From: Leuctra nigra
Lineage: Eukaryota; Arthropoda; Insecta; Plecoptera; Leuctridae
DNA: 64,000 bases
Assembly (NCBI GenBank): GCA_934045905.1
Contig: OW203769.1
Coordinates: 17,639,705 to 17,703,704 of the forward strand
Reading direction: 5' to 3'
Positions 38,401 through 45,271 of this stretch are shown here, piece after piece (the first letter of the stretch is position 1; the number at the start of each line of letters is the position of its first letter). A model generated the notes under the pieces. That model had not been told where the DNA came from. It searched no databases and was given only the letters and a program-made list of their open reading frames with translations. A program made the translations under genes and the position numbers.

Positions 38401-39317
38401 AGGGATGTGTGAATCCAGGTTTTTTCATTCGAATCCGAATCTCGAATCGAATCTTGAAAGGTTCGCGAATCCGAACCCAAATCCGAATCTTATTTCATTT
38501 AATCAAATTTCTCTGAAAGGAAAAATCGAAATATGAAAGTATGGTTAGGTAGGTCATTCAGGTGAAATGGTTGACTCCCATACATCAAAATGCTGTCAAT
38601 TTCTATTATATCAGTCACATAATATGTGGAGATTATATTTATGGTGGAAGATTAGTGTGAATCAATTTAAAAACAAAACTAAGATGATTATTTACCATGT
38701 TACTGACGAATGTTTACGAATTGATGATCACGATTCACGAAAATGGCGGCAATTGATGGGTTGGGCTGGTTATTTTCAGCTTCAGTGGTTGGTAGCGCTG
38801 TATTACCTCTTAGTGTATTCCGCTATAGAATGTTGGTAGTATTGAAGAACTTTAAAAATTCAAATTTCGCGGGAAAATCAAGGATTGTCATCTAGGTTTG
38901 ATAGGATTTGAATGGGTTTGATATTTCAGAATCTGGATTCGTCTGACGAATCGAATCCGAATCCAAATTTGGATTCGGATTCGATTCGAAATATTATGGA
39001 TTCGCACACCCCTAATTACAGGGAATAATTTTGTATGATCTATCGGGATTTAGACAACTGACATTCAACTGATGCTCTGTGTTTCAGTTTTCACCGACGA
39101 AGAGTTGGACAATCTTCTAGACCGGTCGGCCATGATGGATTGGGACAAGAAACCTCTTCCTTCGGACGATCAAGAGAAGACGGAGGAGGGAGAGAAAGAA
39201 GTCACTTCGGAGGAGACCGGAAAGACGGAGAAGGGAGAGAAGGAAGTCACTTCAGAAGAGACCGAGAAGAAGATTGAGAAGAAAATAATTAAGAAGAAGG
39301 TGATCAAGAAGAAGTAA
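14415..39317 (+). CDS. HELLS: HELLS/LSH-type SNF2 chromatin remodelling ATPase, 14 coding exons
   Basis: HELLS (DDM1/LSH) is the nuclear SNF2 remodeller that, with CDCA7, gives maintenance DNA methylation access to heterochromatin. Exons are 14415-14493, 14605-14756, 14836-14945, 15784-15980, 16614-16775, 20947-21077, 22367-22587, 23279-23465, 25775-25969, 27758-27927, 30411-30597, 31392-31628, 34795-35068 and 39088-39317. All have GT-AG junctions and the phases agree. The 843 codons compare with 838 residues in human HELLS. In order it has an N-terminal coiled-coil (to about 115), an acidic stretch (about 163-179), Walker A DEMGLGKT split between exons 5 and 6 (about 228-236), DEGH (337-340), LTGTPLQNN (364-372), [11 protein letters not shown] (653-663) and DRCHRIGQ (686-693). 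The C-terminus is the family's [12 protein letters not shown] module followed by a Lys/Glu-rich tail. Oddities: motif IV reads FSES where FSQ is usual, and the aromatic in DSDWNPQ is replaced (DSSYNPQ). Introns carry most of the window's transposons, and exon 9 is partly triplicated downstream. Confidence 0.96.
15038..15294. mobile_element. Inverted-repeat element in HELLS intron 3
   Basis: The left arm (GGACGGTGTAGCATTTACAG and GGCCTCCACAACCCGC) is mirrored by GCGGGTTGTGGAGGCC, CTGTAAATGTTAGG and TTACACCGTC on the right. The centre contains a long C run. The ends are approximate. Confidence 0.65.
15295..15508. mobile_element. Foldback MITE (GTACACTCCTGGACACTG) in HELLS intron 3
   Basis: The terminal arms are GTACACTCCTGGACACTGAA and the complementary CAGTGTCCAGGAGTGTAC. 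Inverted pairing continues inward through GGTCAATGTTCAAGTGGC and CGGCTAGTATTTA. The TA at the borders would suit a Tc1/mariner-type insertion, but this is not proven. Confidence 0.75.
16005..16200 (+). mobile_element. tRNA-derived SINE-like element
   Basis: B box GGTCGCAGGTTCGATTCC (16023-16040) is followed by a body, GAGGCAAATGTGGGAAGG, TTCCCTACTACTGGCC. This body is shared with 55545-55760 and, inverted, with 4880-4995. It begins about 25 bp after HELLS exon 4. The A box is not clear. Confidence 0.6.
17099..20436. mobile_element. hAT-type element with GGTAATATTACC words, carrying a nested LINE
   Basis: Starts TAGAGATGTAAAG and ends TTCACATCTCTA, inside a perfect 8-bp duplication ATTATACC (17091-17098 and 20437-20444). 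Both ends repeat the palindromic word GGTAATATTACC and relatives. The RTE-like LINE at about 18190-20205 inserted into it later. It lies in HELLS intron 5, between the two halves of the Walker A codons. Confidence 0.92.
18190..20205 (-). mobile_element. RTE-like non-LTR retrotransposon, 5'-truncated, RT ORF 18228-20192
   Basis: One 654-codon ORF on the minus strand encodes a reverse transcriptase. It shows [47 protein letters not shown], the [13 protein letters not shown] motif and the catalytic YADD. The C-terminal part has the [11 protein letters not shown] and GRPRDRW motifs common in RTE-like and related LINEs. No apurinic endonuclease domain is present, so the copy is 5' truncated. The ORF ends in an unusual Glu run and then [11 protein letters not shown]. 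It reads uninterrupted, which suggests a recent insertion. Clade assignment is from memory of motif style and is less certain than its being a LINE. Confidence 0.9.
21850..22018. mobile_element. MITE (TATAGAATAGGGCC ends) in HELLS intron 6
   Basis: The terminal inverted repeats are GTATAGAATAGGGCC and GGCCCTATTCTCTAT, about 170 bp apart. Internally GGAAACGAAATGGAATC and CATCGGAAACGG are only loosely related. No ORF. Confidence 0.6.
23514..25273. mobile_element. hAT-type element with CCCGGGTA words
   Basis: Starts TAGAGGTCGGATTCGGGTA and ends GGGTACCCTAACTGACCTCTA. The flanking 8-mers CTCTCTGT (23506-23513) and CTTTCTGT (25274-25281) match at 7 of 8 positions. The word TACCCGGGTA recurs near both ends. 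It inserted 48 bp past the donor of HELLS exon 8. I see no transposase ORF. Confidence 0.82.
25916..26148 (+). repeat. 85-bp tandem triplication covering the end of HELLS exon 9
   Basis: The unit begins CAGCTCTACCAGGCC at 25916, 26001 and 26086. It spans the last 54 bases of exon 9, its donor site AAG/GTACGT and about 31 bases of intron. The second copy is a complete potential 57-bp exon (25998-26054, acceptor TTTCAG, donor GTACGT) in phase 0. It would add 19 residues, starting [10 protein letters not shown]. The third copy differs by 4 extra bases and would shift the frame. Confidence 0.93.
26486..27424. mobile_element. hAT-type element, CAGGGCTGCC family, copy 2, with BED-like finger remnant
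   Basis: The 939-bp element has ends CAGGGCTGCCG and CGGCAGCCCTG, in a perfect 8-bp duplication CCATAAGA (26478-26485 and 27425-27432). The terminal word is ACGGATT/ATCCGT. At about 26921-27091 the plus strand reads KRKRLPTRW, then [12 protein letters not shown] and [15 protein letters not shown]. This is the W...PW...CxxC layout of the BED-like N-terminal finger found in hAT-related proteins. The reading frame does not continue into a transposase. It lies in HELLS intron 9. Confidence 0.9.
28104..28496. mobile_element. Terminal-inverted-repeat element (TATTCGCGTTTTCG) in HELLS intron 10
   Basis: The left end TATTCGCGTTTTCGAGC is mirrored by GCCCGAAAACGCGAATA on the right, 393 bp apart. No ORF. 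The target duplication is not clear. Confidence 0.7.
28520..28948. mobile_element. hAT-type MITE, TAGGGTTGCCAAC family
   Basis: The 429-bp element has ends TAGGGTTGCCAAC and GTTAGCAACCCTA, in a perfect 8-bp duplication CCTGTAGG (28512-28519 and 28949-28956). The word TCCGGACA/TGTCCGGA recurs. Internal sequence near GGTCCGGGGCGCACAG is related to part of the element at 59783-61053. It contains a run of about 18 G. Confidence 0.9.
29034..30274. mobile_element. hAT-type element with GTAAATTAC words
   Basis: The 1241-bp element has ends TAGTGATGTAAATCC and TTTCCCAACACTA, in a perfect 8-bp duplication TTGGCACC (29026-29033 and 30275-30282). Both terminal 150-bp regions are packed with GTAAATTAC/GTAATTTAC words. 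The interior carries the GC-patch repeat (CCCTGCGGGG). It ends about 130 bp before HELLS exon 11. Confidence 0.92.
31154..31346. mobile_element. MITE (AAGGTACGTTTACAGCTCG family), copy 1
   Basis: The inverted ends are AAGGTACGTTTACAGCTCG and CGAGCTGTAAACGTACCTT. Internally, GCGCTGAAAGATAAACATGG is shared with a second copy at 55830-55984. It ends 45 bp before HELLS exon 12. Confidence 0.85.
31658..32022. mobile_element. Foldback MITE (TTAAGACGGCTGGG family), copy 2
   Basis: Same palindromic family as 5698-6379, but uninterrupted. The arms include GGCCTTGAAGAAGTATTTAA, and AATGGTTTATTATTTTTATT is mirrored at the centre. It begins about 30 bp after HELLS exon 12. Confidence 0.85.
32125..33646. 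mobile_element. hAT-type element with GAGAATATTCTC words
   Basis: The 1522-bp element has ends TAGAGATGTGAGCC and CATTTTACATCACTA, in a perfect 8-bp duplication GTTAGGAC (32117-32124 and 33647-33654). Both ends carry tandem GAGAATATTCTC palindromes. An internal patch (GAGCGAGCACGGATACGCGC) resembles patches at about 1920 and, inverted, about 17820. No transposase ORF is seen. Confidence 0.93.
34199..34735 (-). pseudogene. Degenerate 3' fragment of the RTE-like LINE
   Basis: Matches the 3' part of the LINE at 18190-20205, including GGGTATTCCCACCAACA, CCTCTTCATGTGGCCGAACC and CAGGAAATACATCTT. It has many indels and no intact frame. It ends just upstream of HELLS exon 13 and is clearly older than the nearly intact copy. 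Confidence 0.85.
35525..35909. mobile_element. Foldback MITE (TTAAGAGGCAAACGGAAGCG family), copy 1
   Basis: A near-perfect 385-bp palindrome whose arms start TTAAGAGGCAAACGGAAGCG and end CGCTTCCGTTTGCCTCTTAA. The centre is a short spacer between GTTAAATACGATTATTTT and AATATCGTATTTAAC. The second copy is at 39954-40346. Confidence 0.9.
36692..36937 (+). repeat. Dispersed 245-bp repeat, copy 2
   Basis: Direct-orientation copy of 593-836 with scattered substitutions. It includes ATGAGATTTGGATTGCCGCT and GCTATGGCAACCTTTTCTCA. Confidence 0.75.
37375..37564. mobile_element. Foldback MITE, AATAGACCGATTTAAA ends
   Basis: A near-perfect 190-bp hairpin with a short loop (ACAACAATGAATA). The arms include GGTGGCTCTGCTTTTCAAAA and CAACAGATATATAGAAAACC. 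Confidence 0.85.
37738..38278. mobile_element. Foldback element of 540 bp
   Basis: The arms of about 230 bp start GATTCAGAAAAATGTCC and end GGACACTTTTCTGAATC. Between them ATGAACACAAATAGCTCT-type, ATTTCCCAAACGATG and AACTCCGATTTTGACGAAAC segments are mirrored. It is non-coding. Confidence 0.85.
38400..39014. mobile_element. hAT-type MITE with TTCGAATCCGAAT words
   Basis: The 615-bp element has ends TAGGGATGTGTGAATCC and GGATTCGCACACCCCTA, in a perfect 8-bp duplication ATTACAGG (38392-38399 and 39015-39022). GAATCCGAAT and its complement ATTCGGATTC are iterated at both ends. It lies 73 bp before the last HELLS exon. Confidence 0.93.
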
Positions 39318-39721
39318 CTGAATGGCGGACCACTGATTTAGTTTAAGGGCATCTAATGTCTCGTTGAAGGTTGTACCCGTGCTTTATTTCATTACCACTT
39401 ACCAGTATGATTATTGATTAGTTAACACAGGCAATGATTTGATCTGAAATCAACACTTCACAATTCATATGCTCTGTACTTGAATTATGTTCAAACTACT
39501 GCTCAGGAAGAAAGTGCTCCAATTAGAAATATTATCTTTTTACTTATAATTATCATCTTTTTACTTTATAGACAGGAGGATTTTGTCTCCAGACACAGTG
39601 TTTGATCTGAAGTATGCGGTGGACGTGGTTACGTATACCAAGATAATCATCACTCATGCTCATAGTCTGTAGATCTACCTCTTGAAAAGTGTCCTTTTGT
39701 CCTCTTTATTTTGTTACAAAC

Positions 39722-39727
39722 AATAAA
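39722..39727 (+). promoter_or_regulatory. Likely HELLS polyadenylation signal
   Basis: AATAAA lies about 400 bp after the HELLS stop codon, in unremarkable AT-rich sequence that would be the 3' UTR. No transcript evidence is available. Confidence 0.5.
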
Positions 39728-39953
39728 CATGAGCATAAGAATGATTGTGAGTTTCTGACTGTCGCAAATATAACAGTTAAACAAGTTATGTCGGTGGCGC
39801 AACTTACAAAATGAGCTAGTAGTACACGGCAAATAGGTAGATGTTTTACTTCTTGCGGTGAAATTAAATTAAACTTGAGTGCCTTCCAAAAGTTGGCTTT
39901 TATAGTTCCGATGTACCATATAAAACAAAAATTGAATATTTTTTTAAATGGAT

Positions 39954-40346
39954 TTAAGAGGAAAACGGAAGCGAACGGGAATCGCACGGTTCGTCAAAGC
40001 GTTTTTTGAAATTTTGTCTTCCTACTAAATAATTTTAAAAAAATCAGATAGTAACGACCCATAACAGCCTAATAGACTATATAATGCCGCAAACTGGAGT
40101 TCATTATGACCTCTGGTGCGACCTCAAAGTGTTAAATACGATATTTTTAGTAAAATAATCGTATTTAACACTTTAAGGTCGTACCAGAGGTCATAATGAA
40201 CTCCGGTTTGCGGCATTATTTAGTATATTATGCTGTTATGGGTCGTTACTATCAGATTTTTTAAAATTATTTAGTGGGAAGACAAAATTTCAAAAAACCG
40301 CTCTGACGAACCGTGCGATTCCCGCTCGCTTCCGTTTGCCTCTTAA
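39954..40346. mobile_element. Foldback MITE (TTAAGAGG...AACGGAAGCG family), copy 2
   Basis: A full palindrome of the same family as 35525-35909, with matching arms and TTAA at both borders. It follows the HELLS 3' end. Confidence 0.9.
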
Positions 40347-40807
40347 CTTGAGAGTAGATTTATTCATGTCATGTGTCCTTAAATACGTACATGTATCGTG
40401 TGCATCTTAATTAAGGATTAACGCTCTCTCTTTTAACGACTGTAGAAATTTTAACCGAGGAGTGTAAATAAATGTTTTTGTCACTGAAGTACTAATGCAA
40501 AGGTAGGTACTGCTACTGTGAAGATAGGGCAATGTATCTCTTTCATTGTTAATCGCATGGAATCTCAGGTGGATGAAGCTATTGTAGTGAAGCCTGCACA
40601 TCATGGTAAGTTCTGTGCATACAGTTTGTAATGTACTATGTATTCGTTTAATTGCATCTATGAGAAGAATGGTCAGATTATTTTACCTGTATTCAGAATT
40701 GTATTCACTTCTGAAATCGTTACTCAGAAGACAAAATTTAGATTTTTGAGCAGGAATCGCGATTTTAAAATGGTACCTATCTAGAAAGATTTTACATAAT
40801 CTTACTT

Positions 40808-41215
40808 ATAGTTACCCAGTTCTGTCTGTGTGTCAGGAACGCCTGCGCGCGCATCCTCTCAATTTCGCGCGCACACTCTCTATGTTGTATTTAAAATTAA
40901 AATGGTCGACGTTACATTGCCCAAATCATGTCCAAAATACATCTTCTGCTCTTTGTGCATAAATAAATAACTGAAACTTACCTAAATGGCAATCCTTATC
41001 CCTTTGTGTTTATAAGAAATGTATTTTAACACAGAATAACTGTCCAAATCTTTACAATATATTGAAAACGGCACTATTTTGTATTTAAAATGGTGGCCTT
41101 TCATTGCCAATCGTGTCTAAAAATACGTCTTTTGCCTTCGCAAAGTAAAGAAATAACCATAACTTACCTAAAACGTAATCCTTATCCCTTTGAGTGTGTA
41201 AAAAATCTACTATAA
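40808..41215. repeat. Partial direct duplication in spacer
   Basis: Two related segments (about 40885-41000 and 41085-41205) share CTTACCTAAA followed by TCCTTATCCCTTTG. The left edge ACCCAGTTCTGTCTGTG is the inverted counterpart of the repeat ending at 1538. Nothing else recognisable lies between here and 43040. Confidence 0.5.
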
Positions 41216-43041
41216 CACATAATAACCGTTCAAAAGAGACATTACATAGAAAACTTCTTTACTCCAAGAAACGTCAAAGTGTAATTTTTAAAAAATTTCA
41301 TTTGATCTGTATTTTAGAGGGCCATGAAAACCAAACAAAGCCGATAGATTTTTAACATTGGCCTCAAGATGCAATTTGCAAACGATCAAACGTATTATTT
41401 TCTTCCTACATTTAATCAACACGGTTCTGTAACCCTCAAACCAACTAACCGACGAAGTTTTTAAATAATGTTGTTAGATTAATCATTTTCAGTCGTTTCT
41501 TATTTCGTAGAGTGGTCTGTATTGAGTCATGTATTGACAACGAATTCATGTTGCTGTTGATAAAGTTTGAAGCACCAATGTTTAAGTTTTACATTGTTAA
41601 CTGAATATCTATACTTTAATTAGTGGTAGAACGGCTGAAGTCCATTTCAATATGAACAGTATTTCTGACATCAACCAATCATTTGTAATGGTGACATGAG
41701 TTATTGTAAGAGAATACTTCAATATAACGTTATTTGTTAACATCAGTGAAACGGTACTTGATAGAGCTTGATTACAATCCAAAATTGTGCACCGCAAATC
41801 AAACAAATTTACTTCCGCCCTACATCTGAGGAACGTATAATATAATGAAGCCGTAGATAACATGTAATAGCATAACAAATGAAGAAAAGGCCGTGGGCAT
41901 CAGGTCACGGTATCAACGTAATGAATATATATATATATATTTTTTTTTACGGCGCATACATTGTTTTTCTTCTTATTTTTACTTAGTACGAATACTCTGG
42001 TGTAAATTTGAAAACTTATATGAAATTGTTTTACCATAATAGGTATGATCAAATTGCTTTTCTTCGTTCCTCATTTTTTAACGTTTTCTGTTAAGATTGG
42101 GTCATCAACGACGTCAAATGTATTAACGACGCACACTCTGCTGACAAATATTGCTGTCGTTTTATATTAACGCATAACTCACTGGTGCACATTGGTCATG
42201 TTTTACATGACGGGTCCCTCTAGTTAAGAAATAATGTCTTATCAATATTTTTTATGAAATGTAACGTATTTATCCCTATGCATTTCATTTGTATATTTTT
42301 TTTCAATGGAACAATTACGTAGTAAACTCGCATTGTATTTGTACTTTATTGTATCATTCTTGAGCACAATTCCACAGTTTTGTCTGGCTTACTTACAGAG
42401 CAAGTTAAATCTTATGACTGTTTTCGGACTAAAATGAGGAAGCCTTTATTCACATTATTAGTGTATGCGAATTGAATTGATTTTTGACATTTGCTGAATG
42501 AGGATGAAATCTGTAATCATTTATATTTTTAAAGTTTTTCCAATAATGTGATACTAATATGCAACAAGTAACTTCTTACGATATTATTATTTAATTTTTA
42601 TAACATTGAAACCTTAAAAATACTTAAATAAATAGTAATAATTAATTTTGAATAGATGTATGCGTTCTTCTCCTTTTTGAAAATCCCTCTTGTGTCACCA
42701 TTTGCTAATATTATGAGTATGATATACCTACATCAGATAATAATAAAAACTTCATGATGCTTCCTAGTGCCTCAATATGCCTTGTCTCATTCTTGTGAAA
42801 ACACTCGGTGAACGCGTTCATAATTTATTTATAAATCCTGTTTCTGACACCATTTGTAGACCCGCTATAATATTTTAAAAAATGACTTGAACACGGTACA
42901 CACTGTCAATGAACTCTCTGCTCTTTCGATCAAGGCCGAATAGCAGCGAGGCAAATAAGGACGTGACAGCTGTCGGTCAATGAGAGGGCTGCTCTTCACT
43001 CGGCTCTTGAAAGTTGATTTACAGTAGGTAATAAATACCAA

Positions 43042-43146
43042 CTGCAATATGAAAATATTTTCCTCGAGTGGGACTCGAACCCACGACCTTCCGATATCCA
43101 GTCAGATGCTCTACCAGCTGAACTACCGAGGCAGTTCATATTGCAG
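43042..43146 (-). mobile_element. tRNA-like sequence inside a 12-bp inverted repeat
   Basis: The minus strand folds as a 72-nt cloverleaf (43132-43061): acceptor GCCTCGG against TCGAGGA with a G-A clash at the end, D stem GTTC/GAGC, anticodon arm TCTGA-CTGGATA-TCGGA, T arm GTGGG/CCCAC around TTCGAGT. A and B boxes are good. The anticodon position reads GGA with U33 present, but the arm layout is not that of a Ser tRNA. CTGCAATATGAA and TTCATATTGCAG flank it symmetrically and extend the acceptor helix. Confidence 0.7.
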
Positions 43147-43451
43147 CGGCTGTGTTCCAATATAAGCTATGTTAGCAACTTATACCGAACTAAATTGTGA
43201 AAAATATGCATTTTGGTAATTTTCCTAACAAAAATACAGGAATTTCAACCTGAGAGTTTTCTTAAATAATAAATTCCACTTCTGGCATTATTTCTAGTTC
43301 AAAATACTATATTACAAATACATAGATTCAGAAGAAGATTCAAACAAAATTGCATTTTAGATTGTTTGAAATAAGGTACCTAGTGGAAATTGTACGCAAT
43401 TACTTTAGAAATCAATTTATTTTTATCAGAAACAATATGACTACAGTAGGT

Positions 43452-44079
43452 AATGGGCTTGTTCACTGCCATTTGCTCTCACCAGGATCGCTAGCATCGG
43501 ATTAGCTTGGGCAGCTTCGTTGGGCCGAGATTAGTAACATTTTTCTTAGTAACCAAAATGTCCGTGGGATGGCGCCAGCGGTTGAGTAACATCTTTGGTA
43601 GTAACTAAAATGAGTTTTAAAGAGTTTAAATGACCAATTTATGTATTTATAGTCTTTGGTTGTCTGTTGTAATCTCAAATACATTTAAAAATGTAAATAG
43701 GTAACAGTGTCCTACGTGCATAATATCTTTGTAAAACGAAATGTCATCATTGACCCAACATAAATTCCATATTTTCAAATTTTCGTCATCTTGCCGCGTT
43801 CTAATCTCTGCCCAGTAAATAGTTTTCACATGAAAACAAGATACGACTTCAGGCTACATCTTTGTACTATGTACATTTTAGATTTTTTTTGTTTTTTCTG
43901 TTAATTTTTGGGTCATTTTTAATAATATAAACAGTTAAACACTCTGTGCCGTAATTATTTGTACCGGAAATCAAAGCCGGAAATGACGTCATTTTGTTAC
44001 CCATCTCGGCCTAAAGTCGGATTAAAGCACGTAACATAGTGGCGCCATCTATGCTGAGCTTTGCGTGAACAAGCCCATT
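43452..44079. mobile_element. TIR element (AATGGGCTTGTTCAC)
   Basis: A perfect 15-bp inverted repeat AATGGGCTTGTTCAC / GTGAACAAGCCCATT encloses 628 bp. CCGAGATTAGTAAC-like and ATCTCGGCCT words near the two ends are also inverted relatives. No ORF. Confidence 0.75.
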
Positions 44080-44689
44080 GATTATTGAATCATTACTTTG
44101 ATTCAAATGTAAGTTGATACATCGTGTGCAACTTAGGTATCTGCGGGAATACACAACAATGAATGCTTCTTGTATTTCAACTCTCTGTACCTACAGTCAA
44201 GGATAACATTGTGTCCTCATTGAAAATCATCCTACTGATTTACTTACAATAATTCACTTCGAGAACATTTAAATTATATGTTGAAATAGAATGATTTAAA
44301 AAAAGGTCACTTAAAAAAGGGTTTCAGTGAATATGCAATTTTTTAACTAGCAAAAATCAGTGTGAAAGTAGCACAATCATAATATCTTACCTGTGTAATG
44401 ATGGTTTTAAATTTTACATAGAATTACTACAAGTCACTAATTATTTCTTCTTACCGAGATACAACATTTTGAACTATTTTCTGAGGAATGCTGAAACGTT
44501 AGAATCTTCCTGCACTGTGCAAAACTTCACGGAATGTATTTTAAGTCAAAGTTCTTAAATAAATAAATACAAACCAATAATTGTATTTACTATGGAATTG
44601 GATTTTGGGAAAGCAAAAATAGTTCAAATTTTATTTTAAACAATTTTATTCGAAAACTTTTGCCAACAAGTTTTACAATCTTTTGCATC

Positions 44690-45271
44690 AATCAAATTAA
44701 ATTGCATTTAAAACAATATGCAAACCAAATAATAGTACAAGAACTTTTTAATCCAATGTAACATCTCCACTGATTAATCGAATCATTAAAATTTTAGGGC
44801 TTCTTCACTGATTCAACCAAATCATTACTCTTCCCCTTACAATTCAATACAATTCAATGCATTTGAAACATGCAAACCAAGTGTAAATAGTACAGGAACT
44901 TTTAAATCCAATGTAATCATCTCTGCTGATTAATCGAATCATCTAAATTTTAGGGTTTCTTCACTGATTCAACCAAATCATTACTCTTCCCCTTACAATT
45001 CATTATTCAATACAATTCAATGCATTTAAAACATGCAAACCAAATTGTAAATAGTAAAGGAACATTTCAATCCAATATAATCATCAAAACTGATTTAACC
45101 GAATCATCTAAATTTTAGGGCTTCTTCACCGATTCAACCAAATCATTACTCTTCCCTTTACAATTCAATACAATTCAATGCATTCAATACATGCAAACCA
45201 AATGTTAATAGTACAGGAACTTTTCAGAGTCATCTAAATATTAGGGCTTCTTCACCGATTCAACCAAATCA
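44690..45271. repeat. Tandem array of about 150-160 bp units abutting the CABIN1 stop codon
   Basis: Units recur near 44740, 44891, 45053 and 45211. Each contains GCTTCTTCACTGATTCAACC, AATCATTACTCTTCC and ATTCAATGCATTTRAAACAT. The last unit overlaps the final CABIN1 codons and stop (45272-45300 reads ATCATTAGTCTTTCC). The array therefore seems to have grown from the 3' end of that gene and would form its 3' UTR. Confidence 0.85.
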
